From positions 124,001-188,000 of the forward strand of contig JBIKXS010000002.1 of assembly GCA_044355655.1 (NCBI GenBank): DNA of 64,000 bases, written 5' to 3'. Below the pieces are notes generated by a model, which had not been told where the DNA came from, made no database searches, and was given only the letters and a program-made list of their open reading frames with translations. Each line of letters begins with the position of its first letter. Positions within the stretch are counted from its first letter, which is position 1. A program made the position numbers and the translations under genes. Source of the DNA: UBA3064 sp023258775 (GTDB taxonomy: Bacteria > Pseudomonadota > Gammaproteobacteria > Burkholderiales > Burkholderiaceae_E). Below are positions 8,386-17,812 of this stretch, one piece after another.

Positions 8386-9334
8386 GTCCTTGATTTTCCA
8401 GCCAACGTTGCGCGTCTAGTGCTGCCATACAACCCGTTGCTGCACTGGTAATCGCCTGCCGATAAATATGATCTTGGACGTCGCCCGCGGCAAAAACACC
8501 CTCGATACTCGTCGCCGTGGACATACCCTGGTTACCGCTGCGGGTAATGATGTAACCCGATTCCATATGGAGTTGGCCCATGAACAGGTCGGTATTTGGC
8601 GTGTGACCGATGGCAATAAAGACGCCGCTCAGATCGAGTTGGCGAGAATCGCCGCTGCGAGAATCTCGCAGGCGTACACCGGTTACGCCAGAGGAATCGC
8701 CAAGGACCTCGTCAAGCTCATGAAACCAGAGGTTTTCACCTTTACCCTGCGACACTTTTTCCATCCAGTGGTCAATCATGATCGGCTCAGCGCGTAAGCG
8801 GTCGCGACGGTGGACCAAGCTCACTTTGCGGGCAATGTTGGTCAGATACAGCGCTTCCTCAACAGCCGTGTTGCCACCACCGATCACGCAAACATCCTGG
8901 CCCTTGTAAAAGAAGCCGTCGCAGGTGGCGCATGCTGACACTCCTTTGCCCATAAACGCCGACTCTGAGGGTAGTCCCAAATACTTCGCCGACGCACCGG
9001 TAGCAATAATCAGTGCATCACAGCTGTAGCGCGCAGAGTCACCCTGAAGGATGAAGGGCCTACGGTTAAGGTCCACCGTGTGAATATGGTCAAAAAGGAT
9101 TTCGGTACCGAATCGTTCTGCGTGCTTTTGGAAGCGGTCCATGAGTTCAGGGCCAAGTACGCCTGCATGATCGGCAGGCCAGTTATCAACATCGGTTGTG
9201 GTCATCAACTGGCCGCCTTGTGCGAGTCCTGTTACCAACACCGGACGAAGATTGGCGCGGGCAGCGTAAACCGCTGCTGTGTAGCCGGCTGGGCCGCTGC
9301 CGAGAATAAGTAGCTGACAGTGTTTTTCGGTCAT
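8372..9334 (-). CDS. trxB: Thioredoxin reductase
   Basis: This flavoprotein of 320 residues reduces thioredoxin with NADPH. It has the FAD motif 'GSGPAGYTAAVYAARA' at the N-terminus, the redox-active 'CATC' in 'SACATCDGFF', the NADPH motif 'GGGNTAVEEA', and the terminal 'GVFAAGDVQD'. An upstream in-frame ATG at 9430 would add 32 residues rich in Asn and polar residues that the family lacks, so 9334 (MTEKHCQLLILG) is preferred. It is divergent from ftsK and reads into smr. Confidence 0.95.
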   Translation of the reverse strand: MTEKHCQLLILGSGPAGYTAAVYAARANLRPVLVTGLAQGGQLMTTTDVDNWPADHAGVLGPELMDRFQKHAERFGTEILFDHIHTVDLNRRPFILQGDSARYSCDALIIATGASAKYLGLPSESAFMGKGVSACATCDGFFYKGQDVCVIGGGNTAVEEALYLTNIARKVSLVHRRDRLRAEPIMIDHWMEKVSQGKGENLWFHELDEVLGDSSGVTGVRLRDSRSGDSRQLDLSGVFIAIGHTPNTDLFMGQLHMESGYIITRSGNQGMSTATSIEGVFAAGDVQDHIYRQAITSAATGCMAALDAQRWLENQGHAAR

Positions 9335-9455
9335 GATGTTGTCGCAAGCGTGTTCTAGGTTGATGAGGAGGGTGTTGCGCTTTACTGTGTTTAACTGACA
9401 GTCATTCTCGTTCAGTTCAGCGCGATGCAAACTAGGGCAAAATTATAGGCCTGTC

Positions 9456-11861
9456 ATGACTACTTCAGCTTCAAGCCCCCGTGCGGGCAATCGTCGACCG
9501 CGTCAAGCCGCTGAACCGCCGCTGCAAGCTGCGGTCTTGCCGAGGCACAACCGCTGGCTTCTTGAGTTGCGTTGGATTGGCTTTTCGTTACTCGCTACCG
9601 CACTGCTCCTAGCCTTTGTGAGTTATCACCCCGCTGATCCCGGGTGGTCGACAGCAGGTAATGGCGAGCCCATACGCAATGTCATGGGGCGACTGGGGGC
9701 TTGGTTCGCCGATCTTTTGCTTTATTTGGCCGGTTTGAGTGCTTATTTAGTGCCAATGGGCCTGCTCTATTGGGTTATTTCAGACCTGAGACGCCTTCGG
9801 CGTGATCGTGGTTTTAGCGATGAACACAGTGCGCGCGGTGAATTGCCAACGTCGCTCCAACCCTGGGTGAAATTCTTTGGGTTTTTGCTCATTTTTTTTG
9901 CCTCGGTCCTACTTGAGGCAACACGATTACGAATGCTGCCGGAGCTGCCCCTTGTACCTGGTGGGGTCTTTGGCCTGCTGTTTGGTCCTGTTCTTATCGA
10001 CTGGATGGGACCAGTAGGGTTCACGCTTTTTTGCTGGATTCTGCTCGGTGCCGGTTTATCACTGCTCGGGGGCTTCTCATGGATTGAGGTGCTCGAGTCT
10101 TTCGGTGCCTGGCTCGAACGCCAGTTTTTCGCCGCACGCGCAGCGATTGCGGCACGCGGTGATCGAAAAGTGGGCGAACGTGCACTTGCCGATCGCGAGG
10201 AGCAGGTCACCGAGAAGCGAAAAATTTTGCGTGAGGATCATCCAGAGCCCATTCATATCGAGCCTGCGGTTGCACAGGTCGAAATGTCTGAGCGCGCTCA
10301 GGCAGAGCGGCAGTCAGTTCTTTTTGCTGATTTGCCCCCTGATACCGAGTTGCCGCCAATTGCTTTGCTTGATGCGGCAAGTGTTCAGCAAGAATTAGCG
10401 TCCCCAGAAACACTGGAGTTCACCTCGCGTTTGATCGAAAAGAAGCTTGCTGATTTTGGTGTGGCCACGACCGTGGTTGCTGCATACCCTGGTCCAGTGA
10501 TTACCCGCTACGAGATCGATCCAGCCACTGGCGTGAAGGGCAGCCAGATCGTGAATTTGTCCAAGGACCTGGCTAGAGCGCTTTCTTTAACTTCGATACG
10601 AGTGGTCGAAACAATCCCTGGCAAGAGCTTGATGGGGCTTGAATTGCCCAACGCAAGACGCCAATCGGTTCGCTTATCAGAAATCTTGGGATCGCAGGTT
10701 TATGCTCAGGGCAGTTCACCCCTGACCCTGGCATTAGGAAAGGATATTGCAGGCCACCCCGTGGTTGCGGATCTTGCCAAGATGCCGCATTTGCTGGTCG
10801 CAGGAACTACCGGTTCGGGTAAATCGGTGGGAATCAACGCCATGTTGCTATCGCTTCTTTATAAGGCCGATCCAACCCAGGTGCGGATGATCATGATCGA
10901 CCCCAAGATGCTCGAAATGAGTGTCTATGAGGGGATTCCGCACTTGCTTGCGCCTGTCGTTACCGATATGAAGCAGGCTGCAAATGCCTTGAACTGGTGT
11001 GTTGCTGAGATGGAGCGACGTTATCGACTGATGAGTAAGCTGGGCGTTCGCAATTTATCGGGCTTTAACAATCGTATTGCCGAGGCCGAGCGAAAAGAGG
11101 AATTGATTCCCAACCCCTTCTCGCTCACCCCCGATCAACCTGAGCCACTTCGTCGCCTGCCGATGATCGTGGTGGTGATTGACGAGCTTGCCGATATGAT
11201 GATGGTCGTTGGCAAGAAGGTCGAAGAACTTATTGCACGTTTGGCGCAAAAGGCTAGAGCAGCCGGTATTCACTTAATCCTCGCCACCCAGCGCCCCTCG
11301 GTTGATGTAATTACTGGCCTAATCAAGGCCAATATTCCAACACGCATCGCATTTCAGGTTTCATCACGTATTGATTCCAGAACAATTCTAGATCAGCAAG
11401 GGGCAGAGGCACTGCTCGGCCAGGGCGATATGCTTTATTTGCCGCCCGGCTCAGGTGTGCCGCAGCGTGTTCACGGCGCCTTCGTAGGCGACGACGAGGT
11501 TCATCGGGTGGTCGAGCATTGGAAATCGCTGGCCGAACCTGAATACATCGAAGGTATTTTGGAAGCTTCTGCGCCTGAATCGATTGATGCGGGCTCCGCC
11601 GTTGGTTTTGGAGGGCTGTCCCACACCTTGCAAGATGCAGGGGTCGAAGCTGAGGCCGACCCACTTTACGATCAGGCGGTCGCTGTTGTCTTGAAACACA
11701 AGCGTGCATCAATTTCACTGGTACAACGGCACTTGCGTATTGGCTACAACCGGTCTGCCCGGTTGCTTGAGCAAATGGAAAAATCAGGGCTCGTCTCGGC
11801 CATGTCAGGAAGTGGCAATCGCGATATTCTGGTACCAAGCCGAGAGCATGATGACAGTTAA
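9456..11861 (+). CDS. ftsK: DNA translocase FtsK
   Basis: This 801-residue hexameric translocase couples chromosome dimer resolution and segregation to septation. Four to five transmembrane helices fall in residues 35-210, followed by a charged linker and the motor. Walker A is 'GTTGSGKS' near residue 450 and Walker B is 'VVVIDELADMM' near 573. The C-terminal gamma winged-helix domain that reads KOPS sites is present ('ISLVQRHLRIGYNRSARLLEQME'). The length fits the short-linker Burkholderiales type. lolA begins inside its last codons. Confidence 0.96.
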   Translation: MTTSASSPRAGNRRPRQAAEPPLQAAVLPRHNRWLLELRWIGFSLLATALLLAFVSYHPADPGWSTAGNGEPIRNVMGRLGAWFADLLLYLAGLSAYLVPMGLLYWVISDLRRLRRDRGFSDEHSARGELPTSLQPWVKFFGFLLIFFASVLLEATRLRMLPELPLVPGGVFGLLFGPVLIDWMGPVGFTLFCWILLGAGLSLLGGFSWIEVLESFGAWLERQFFAARAAIAARGDRKVGERALADREEQVTEKRKILREDHPEPIHIEPAVAQVEMSERAQAERQSVLFADLPPDTELPPIALLDAASVQQELASPETLEFTSRLIEKKLADFGVATTVVAAYPGPVITRYEIDPATGVKGSQIVNLSKDLARALSLTSIRVVETIPGKSLMGLELPNARRQSVRLSEILGSQVYAQGSSPLTLALGKDIAGHPVVADLAKMPHLLVAGTTGSGKSVGINAMLLSLLYKADPTQVRMIMIDPKMLEMSVYEGIPHLLAPVVTDMKQAANALNWCVAEMERRYRLMSKLGVRNLSGFNNRIAEAERKEELIPNPFSLTPDQPEPLRRLPMIVVVIDELADMMMVVGKKVEELIARLAQKARAAGIHLILATQRPSVDVITGLIKANIPTRIAFQVSSRIDSRTILDQQGAEALLGQGDMLYLPPGSGVPQRVHGAFVGDDEVHRVVEHWKSLAEPEYIEGILEASAPESIDAGSAVGFGGLSHTLQDAGVEAEADPLYDQAVAVVLKHKRASISLVQRHLRIGYNRSARLLEQMEKSGLVSAMSGSGNRDILVPSREHDDS

Positions 11862-12624
11862 GCCATCGTGGCCAGCCAAGCGGCGCCGAGTGCTAATGGC
11901 CATGACTGCCGGCATAACGCAGCACTATCTTGCACATTCAATATCAGCGCAGGCCAGTCCTCTGCCAGTATTAATTAGTCAGTCTGGCTCCTCGGGTCAA
12001 TCCGGTTTGGCAACGAGCCAAAGTTTGGCCACTAGCGGCCAGCCGATCAGCATGAACAGCCAAGTGTCTGCTTACACGAGTCTTGAGCGTTTTCTTCGCC
12101 AGGTTCAATCAGCTTCTGTCCAGGTGAGTCTGCGACAAATTCGACGTGATGGCGAAAACGCTCGCCTTGGCAAAGCAAGTCTCCAATTCCAGCGGCCCGA
12201 TCGTTTTCGTTGGGACAGCCAAGCACCCAATGACCAACTGGTTTTGGCCGACGGCGAGTCATTATGGATTTACGACCGTGACCTTGAACAAGTCACCGTG
12301 AGGCCTTTGCGAGCCGCGCTGGAGGGCCTGCCTACTGGTTTATTGGTCGGTTCAGAACGGCTGTTAAGCAGTTTCAAGTTCGAAGTATTGCCCGACAAAG
12401 CTGGGCTTCAGTGGCTAAAGGCTACAGCGCTAGAGCGGCAAGGCTTAACTGATCATATCAATCTGGGTTTTTCGCAAGGTATGCCTCAGGTGATGCAAAT
12501 CACCGATTTAGGTGGGCGCGGGATGCGTTATGAATTTTCGAATTGGCAGCTCGCTCCAGTGGCCGCTGCACAGTTTCGCTTTGTGATGCCTAAAGGGATT
12601 GATTTGATTCGAATGGCCCGTTAG
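11848..12624 (+). CDS. lolA: Outer-membrane lipoprotein carrier LolA
   Basis: This periplasmic chaperone carries lipoproteins from LolCDE to LolB. Matches to the family include 'SVQVSLRQIRRDGENARLGKA', 'RPDRFRWD', 'LVLADGESLWIYDRDLEQVTVRPL' and the C-terminal 'DLGGRGMRYEFSNW'. Start candidates are the adjacent ATGs at 11848 and 11851, inside the ftsK 3' end, implying coupling. The N-terminus (KRRR then hydrophobic, 'ISAQA') resembles a weak signal peptide. Between signal and mature domain lies a Ser/Gly/Gln-rich insert of about 30 residues that includes an 18 bp duplication (12007-12024, 12025-12042) encoding LATSQS and LATSGQ. Confidence 0.9.
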   Translation: MMTVKPSWPAKRRRVLMAMTAGITQHYLAHSISAQASPLPVLISQSGSSGQSGLATSQSLATSGQPISMNSQVSAYTSLERFLRQVQSASVQVSLRQIRRDGENARLGKASLQFQRPDRFRWDSQAPNDQLVLADGESLWIYDRDLEQVTVRPLRAALEGLPTGLLVGSERLLSSFKFEVLPDKAGLQWLKATALERQGLTDHINLGFSQGMPQVMQITDLGGRGMRYEFSNWQLAPVAAAQFRFVMPKGIDLIRMAR

Positions 12625-12627
12625 CTC

Positions 12628-13902
12628 ATGCAACCCCTGGCCGATCGATTGCGTCCCAAAACGATTCAATCGGTGCTTGGACAAAAACATTTGTTGTCTG
12701 AGCAAAGCCCTCTGGGGTTCGCCATACGCGCTGCCCGTGCACATTCGATGATCCTCTGGGGTCCGCCTGGTGTCGGAAAAACCAGTCTTGCGCGTTTGCT
12801 CGCCGAAGCTTTCTCTTGCCGTTTCATTGCCCTTTCAGCGGTCTTTTCCGGGGTGAAGGATATTCGAGAGTCTGTTGAGCAGGCGCGTTTGAACCAGGTC
12901 GCAGGCGAACAAAGTCTGCTATTTATCGATGAAATTCATCGATTTAACAAAGCGCAGCAAGACGCGCTGCTGCCTTTTGTCGAGTCGGGTCTGGTCTGCT
13001 TTGTTGGCGCCACGACTGAAAATCCCTCCTTTGAGGTCAATGCCGCACTGCTATCGAGAGCGCAAGTTTATGTGCTCAGATCGCTTGATGAAGAGGCATT
13101 ACTCGAGATGCTTAAGCAGGCACTTGAGTGCTTTCAGCCCGCCATTCCCTATGATGTTGATTCGATTCATCGATTAATCGAGCATGCCGACGGAGATGGC
13201 AGGCGATTCTTGAATGCAATCGAACAAAGTCAGCATGCGGCGCTTGTTGCATCGATACCGCGCATTGACCAAATGTTTCTAGAAGGCTGTCTTAGCCAGT
13301 CACTGAGACGCTTTGACAAGGGCGGCGATCAGTTTTACGACCAGATCTCTGCGCTTCACAAGGCCGTACGAGGCTCTGATCCCGATGCAGCGCTTTATTG
13401 GCTTTGTCGCATGCTTGATGGCGGTGCAGATCCCCGGTATCTTGCAAGAAGACTTATTCGCATGGCGTGGGAAGACATTGGACTTGCAGATCCAAGAGCG
13501 ATACAGATTTGTACCGAGGCCGCACAGAGCTATGAACGACTTGGCTCACCGGAAGGTGAACTGGCTCTAGGGCAGGCGACAATATATCTTGCTGTTGCCG
13601 CAAAGAGTAACGCCGGCTACACGGCCTTTAAGAAAGCTCAAGCCCTCGTAAAAAAAGACAAAAGTCGAGAAGTTCCCAATCACCTGAGGAATGCGCCGAC
13701 TGCATTGATGAAAGCGCTCGGTCACGGTGAGGGTTATCAATATGATCATGATCAAGATGAGGGTTTTGCAGCGACGCAATTGTATTGGCCCGATGGCCTC
13801 AAGCCACAAACGTTTTATCAGCCGACCAAACGTGGGTTGGAGATTCAGATCAGTGAGAAGTTGGGTCATATGAGGCAACTTCGGAAGTCCAAAAGCCCAT
13901 GA
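12628..13902 (+). CDS. rarA: Replication-associated recombination protein A (MgsA/RarA AAA+ ATPase)
   Basis: This 424-residue AAA+ protein acts at stalled replication forks and single-stranded DNA gaps. It has Walker A 'GPPGVGKTSLARLLA', Walker B 'LLFIDEIHRFNKAQQDALL', sensor 1 'GATTENPSFEVN' and the tetramerisation part ending 'PTALMKALGHGEGYQYDHD' and 'TFYQPTKRGLE'. It starts three bases after the lolA stop and is followed by serS 32 bp later, as in many Burkholderiales and enterobacteria. Confidence 0.95.
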   Translation: MQPLADRLRPKTIQSVLGQKHLLSEQSPLGFAIRAARAHSMILWGPPGVGKTSLARLLAEAFSCRFIALSAVFSGVKDIRESVEQARLNQVAGEQSLLFIDEIHRFNKAQQDALLPFVESGLVCFVGATTENPSFEVNAALLSRAQVYVLRSLDEEALLEMLKQALECFQPAIPYDVDSIHRLIEHADGDGRRFLNAIEQSQHAALVASIPRIDQMFLEGCLSQSLRRFDKGGDQFYDQISALHKAVRGSDPDAALYWLCRMLDGGADPRYLARRLIRMAWEDIGLADPRAIQICTEAAQSYERLGSPEGELALGQATIYLAVAAKSNAGYTAFKKAQALVKKDKSREVPNHLRNAPTALMKALGHGEGYQYDHDQDEGFAATQLYWPDGLKPQTFYQPTKRGLEIQISEKLGHMRQLRKSKSP

Positions 13903-13934
13903 GCAAGCGGTAAAATGCTCGCGGGAGAACTTTT

Positions 13935-15389
13935 ATGCTTGATATCGCTTTGCTTCGTAAACAACCTGACCTGGTCGCTGAGCGCTTGGCGAAACGCGCT
14001 TATACACTTGATTTAGATCAGTTCCAACATTTGGAATCTTCTCGGCGTAGTCTCCAAGTCGAGACTGAGCAGTTGCAATCGCAACGAAACGCTTTGTCAA
14101 AGCAAATTGGCCAGCGAAAGTCAAAGGGAGAAGATACCGCCGATTTGATGGCCCAAGTCGCATCAATTGCCGCATCGCTTGACGCGATGGGTAAAGGCAG
14201 TGAGCTTGCTCAAGAAGCCCTAAGTGCGTGGTTGTCGAAGATTCCCAATCCGCCGCATGACTCAGTACCCGAGGGCAGCGATAGCGATCAAAACCTTGAG
14301 GTTCGACGTTGGGGGGCACCAAGAAGTTTTGAATTTGAAGTCAAAGATCATGTAGCACTTGGCGAGGCGATGGGTCTGGATTTTGAAACAGCATCACATC
14401 TCACTGGTAGCCGGTTCGTATTGATGCGCGGCAACATTGCACGTTTGCATCGGGCAATCGCCTCGCTAATGCTAGACACACACACGACAGAGCACGGCTA
14501 TCAGGAGTGCTACACACCTTATATCGTAAATGGTCAAACACTTTTTGGCACCGGTCAGCTCCCAAAGTTTGAAGAAGACTTGTTTGAAATCAATCGAGGC
14601 CTAAGTGGCGCTGCTTTGTTGAGCCAACCCTCGAGCCAACCCTCGAGCCAACCCACACCGAGCCAATCTGCACCTAGCTTGCCTCATGCTGGGAATCAGC
14701 AAGGCCCTTATCAGCAACATGATTCTCAGCATCACACTGAGCCACAGCATGACGATCGACCTGCGCTTCGTGACCGCTGGTTCCTGATCCCGACCTCAGA
14801 GGTCTCGCTCACGAATCTTGTTGCCGACAAAATTGTTGATGCTGCGAGTCTGCCGATTCGACTGACAGCCCATACACCTTGTTTCAGATCGGAGGCAGGC
14901 TCTCACGGCCGTGACACGAGAGGGATGATTCGACAACACCAGTTCGACAAGGTCGAGATGGTGCAAGTGGTTCACCCCGATGCTTCCTATCAAGCGCTCG
15001 AAGAAATGGTTCAACATGCTGAATCAATCTTGAAAAAGCTTGAACTTCCCTATCGGGTGATGCTTTTGTGCGCCGGTGACATGGGTTTTTCGGCAGCGAA
15101 AACCTATGACCTTGAGGTCTGGCTCCCTGGTCAGGGAGCTTACCGGGAGATCTCATCTTGTTCTAATTGTGAGAGCTTTCAAGCAAGGCGTATGCAGGCT
15201 CGATTTCGGTCGCGCGACGCTAAGCCTGAGTTACTCCACACCCTGAACGGCTCAGGACTAGCGGTTGGTCGAGCGCTTGTAGGGGTATTGGAGAATCACC
15301 AGCAAGCCGATGGCAGCATCAGAGTGCCTGAGGCATTGAGACGTTATTTGGGAGGTGTTGAGGTACTGAAGCCTCATGGCCTCCTATAA
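13935..15389 (+). CDS. serS: Seryl-tRNA synthetase with a low-complexity insert
   Basis: This class II aminoacyl-tRNA synthetase charges tRNA-Ser and tRNA-Sec. The N-terminal coiled-coil arm is at residues 27-105, and the catalytic core has 'TGQLPKFEEDLF', motif 2-like 'FRSEAGSHGRDTRGMIRQHQF' region and motif 3 'LNGSGLAVGRALVGVLEN'. GGGAGA lies upstream of the ATG. At 484 residues it is roughly 50 longer than usual. The excess is a Ser/Gln/Pro/His-rich insert at about residues 221-277, between the TGQ loop and the 'WFLIPTSEVSLTNLV' motif, containing a perfect or near-perfect 12 bp repeat (14621-14656) coding Ser-Gln-Pro-Ser. Confidence 0.96.
   Translation: MLDIALLRKQPDLVAERLAKRAYTLDLDQFQHLESSRRSLQVETEQLQSQRNALSKQIGQRKSKGEDTADLMAQVASIAASLDAMGKGSELAQEALSAWLSKIPNPPHDSVPEGSDSDQNLEVRRWGAPRSFEFEVKDHVALGEAMGLDFETASHLTGSRFVLMRGNIARLHRAIASLMLDTHTTEHGYQECYTPYIVNGQTLFGTGQLPKFEEDLFEINRGLSGAALLSQPSSQPSSQPTPSQSAPSLPHAGNQQGPYQQHDSQHHTEPQHDDRPALRDRWFLIPTSEVSLTNLVADKIVDAASLPIRLTAHTPCFRSEAGSHGRDTRGMIRQHQFDKVEMVQVVHPDASYQALEEMVQHAESILKKLELPYRVMLLCAGDMGFSAAKTYDLEVWLPGQGAYREISSCSNCESFQARRMQARFRSRDAKPELLHTLNGSGLAVGRALVGVLENHQQADGSIRVPEALRRYLGGVEVLKPHGLL
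14621..14656 (+). repeat. 12 bp tandem repeat within serS, three units
   Basis: Three consecutive copies of GAGCCAACCCTC (the third ending CAC) lie in frame in serS and are followed by a partial GAGCCAATC copy. Being a multiple of three, gain or loss of a unit would keep the frame and only change the length of the Ser-Gln-Pro insert. Confidence 0.9.
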
Positions 15390-15408
15390 ATCGCTACGGA
15401 GTTTGATC

Positions 15409-16023
15409 ATGAGACAGATCTGGCGCTTTATTGCGATCCTTTTAGTAACAGGTCTAGTCTGCCAGGCCAAGGCAATGATCGAACCAGGAAAGGCAGCGCC
15501 GGGATTTCGCTTACAGTCGCTTGATGCTGAAACCATCACGCTCGAACAATTTAAAGGGCGCTGGGTTGTGCTTGAATGGACGAATCCGGACTGTCCCTTC
15601 GTTCAAAAACACTATAACGCTTCAAACATGCAAGCACTACAGCATTTTGCAGCGTCAAATAAGCTTATCTGGCTGCAGATCAACTCAACTCATCCAGGCC
15701 ATCCCGAGTACCGTAGCGCGAGCGTAATGAAGGCTTGGAATAACCAGCAACAGGCAAAACCCAGCTATGGCTTACTCGATCCGCAAGGCATGGTTGGTAG
15801 AGCCTATGGCGCGAGAACCACACCGCAAATGGTTCTTATCAACCCAATGGGTGTGATTGTTTATCACGGTGCAATCGACAGCATTCGATCAGCCAGCCCT
15901 GCTGATATTCCTAAAGCGGTATCGTATCTGCGCCAGGCTATTGAGGAGAGTCTAGCGGGCAAGGCAGTGAGTACAACGACGTCTGTACCCTATGGGTGTT
16001 CGGTGAAGTACGCGTCGAGCTAG
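15409..16023 (+). CDS. Secreted redoxin/thioredoxin-like protein
   Basis: This 204-residue protein starts with a signal peptide (RQIWRFIAILLVTGLVCQAKA) and carries an AhpC/TSA-thioredoxin fold domain. Its family hallmark is 'WTNPDCPFVQKHY' with a single peroxidatic-type Cys instead of CXXC, plus the C-terminal 'VPYGCSVKY' with a second Cys. Such proteins are annotated as redoxin-domain proteins; the physiological partner is unknown. The ATG at 15409 has GGAG eight bases upstream and is preferred over 15376, which overlaps serS. Confidence 0.85.
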   Translation: MRQIWRFIAILLVTGLVCQAKAMIEPGKAAPGFRLQSLDAETITLEQFKGRWVVLEWTNPDCPFVQKHYNASNMQALQHFAASNKLIWLQINSTHPGHPEYRSASVMKAWNNQQQAKPSYGLLDPQGMVGRAYGARTTPQMVLINPMGVIVYHGAIDSIRSASPADIPKAVSYLRQAIEESLAGKAVSTTTSVPYGCSVKYASS

Positions 16024-16117
16024 CATGCGCAGGGTAGTGCCATCTTGATTTCAAAGGCGCGATCGACCTAACGCAGGCAGAGTTGCCGATATAACTGGCG
16101 TGGGATCTTCCTAATGA

Positions 16118-16984
16118 TCATTTGCGCTTTTCACGATGAGCAATCCAAAGGGTAGCGCTAACAATAATAACGCCACCTAGAATCGCTGAATTGCTTGGAA
16201 GTGCCGCGAACATCAGGAATCCAAAAAGCGATGCCCAAAGCAGGTCCAAGAAGCGCAAGGGTTGCAAGACTGAAATATCGGCGAGCGCAAAACCTCGTGT
16301 CATGAAGACATGCGCGGCTGTCCCAAGCAGTCCACAACAGGCGAGTAGTAGCCATTGACGGTCATCGGGAGAGACCCAATAGGGCAGTGCGATAGGGATC
16401 ATATACGCGGTCACGGTGATGTTTTGCCACAGCACAATCACTTCAGGCCGATCATGGCGGGTAAGGGCCTTATTGATCAAAAACGATGCGGCGAAAAGCG
16501 GTGAGGCTGCAAGCATGACCATGCTCCAGTTGCCGGTTTCAGCTTGGATATGGGGCAAAAGTACCAAGCCCACGCCAGCAAAACCGAATAGCGCGGCAAG
16601 CCAGCGATCGCGGCTTACAACTTCACGAAGAATCAATGCGGCACCGACCATCACGAACAGCGGTTGGGTGAACATGATGGCAGTTGTGTCGGTCAAGGGA
16701 ATCTTTGGCAATGCCAGGAAAAACAGGGTGAGGGCGGCTGCATGAAAAAAACCTCTCAGCAAGTGTCCTTTCAAATGATTAGGCTTGTAATGCTGAAAAC
16801 CCTGTTTAACGAGAAAAGGTAGCATGACTGCCAGACCAAACACATAGCGCATGCATTGCGCAAAAGTTGGCGGCAACTCCCCAGTAAGTTGCCGCATGAG
16901 TGCATTCATTGCACTGAGGGTGAATCCACCAAGCGCCATCCACAGCATGGCGCGGATGACAGGCTTAATGGATTGCTTATTCAA
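16118..16984 (-). CDS. DMT superfamily (EamA) transporter
   Basis: This 288-residue polytopic membrane protein consists of two EamA repeats with about ten transmembrane helices. The pattern 'FTLSAMNALMRQLTGELPPTFAQCMRYVFGL' at the N-terminus and 'TAAHVFMTRGFALADISVLQPLRFLDLLWASLFGF' in the second repeat is typical of RhaT/YdcZ-like metabolite exporters. The substrate is unknown. It lies 12 bp downstream of an SDR gene on the same strand and is probably cotranscribed with it. Confidence 0.88.
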   Translation of the reverse strand: MNKQSIKPVIRAMLWMALGGFTLSAMNALMRQLTGELPPTFAQCMRYVFGLAVMLPFLVKQGFQHYKPNHLKGHLLRGFFHAAALTLFFLALPKIPLTDTTAIMFTQPLFVMVGAALILREVVSRDRWLAALFGFAGVGLVLLPHIQAETGNWSMVMLAASPLFAASFLINKALTRHDRPEVIVLWQNITVTAYMIPIALPYWVSPDDRQWLLLACCGLLGTAAHVFMTRGFALADISVLQPLRFLDLLWASLFGFLMFAALPSNSAILGGVIIVSATLWIAHREKRK

Positions 16985-16996
16985 AATTTACATCTT

Positions 16997-17812
16997 TTAA
17001 GCGGGTGCATGCCAGCCCGCATCAACCCATAACTCGCCGCTCACGGCAGAGTTTGCAAGCATGAAACAAATGGCGTCAGCTATTTCCTCTGGAGCAATCA
17101 GGCGGCCCAATTGAGTGAAAGGTAGAATGTTCTTCGATACATAATCCATCCCCATGGCGCGCACCATAGGTGTGTCGGTAAACCCTGGGTGAATCAGGCT
17201 ACATCGTACGCCGTAAAACATCGCCTCTTTCATGATTGTTGCTGCAGCTCCTTCCAGGCCCGCTTTCGTGCTTGCATAGGAAATTTGGCCTCGATTTCCG
17301 GTTGAGGAAATCGATCCAATAAATACGACTGAGCCTTGCGTTCTTTCTTCTGCCGTCCATCGCTTGAGGCCGCGCGCAGCCCTGCTCTCAGCAATTCGCC
17401 CGATCATCTCAAGGGCCCAATAAACCGGGGCAATCAAATTAACCTGGACAACGAGTTCAAATTGGGATTTCGGATAAATGCGCGCTTTGCCTGTTTCGCG
17501 ATCAAGCCTTACCGCCAGATCGTCACGAGTAATGCCAGCAGCAGGCACACATAAAGAAACAAGACCATGAGCCTCACTGATCTTGTCGAAAACAGCGCTG
17601 CGAAACGCTTCGTCGGTGGTGTCGCCCTCAAATGCCATTGCAAAGCTTCGTCCCGCAGCCTGATTCAATTGCGCAGCAACATCGTGAACTGCCGTGCTTT
17701 GGTCAACCAAGGCAACTGCCTTGACCTTCCGCTGCGCCATGGTTGCTGCAACGGCACGACCGATACCGCTGGCACCGCCGGTCACTACGGCAACCCGCTC
17801 TGATAAATCCAT
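16997..17812 (-). CDS. SDR family oxidoreductase
   Basis: This is a classical short-chain dehydrogenase of 271 residues with 'VTGGASGIGRAVAA', 'VPAAGITRDD' in place of NNAG, catalytic Ser in 'GSISSTG', 'YASTKAG' and the terminal 'VSGELWVDAGWHA'. The start at 17812 (MDLSERVAVVTGG) has a clear GGGAGA ribosome site. An ATG at 17860 would add 16 residues without family support. The residues 'RGLKRWTAEERTQGSVVFIG' form an unusual loop before the active-site strand. The substrate is unknown; neighbours suggest a catabolic role with the DMT transporter. Confidence 0.88.
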   Translation of the reverse strand: MDLSERVAVVTGGASGIGRAVAATMAQRKVKAVALVDQSTAVHDVAAQLNQAAGRSFAMAFEGDTTDEAFRSAVFDKISEAHGLVSLCVPAAGITRDDLAVRLDRETGKARIYPKSQFELVVQVNLIAPVYWALEMIGRIAESRAARGLKRWTAEERTQGSVVFIGSISSTGNRGQISYASTKAGLEGAAATIMKEAMFYGVRCSLIHPGFTDTPMVRAMGMDYVSKNILPFTQLGRLIAPEEIADAICFMLANSAVSGELWVDAGWHAPA

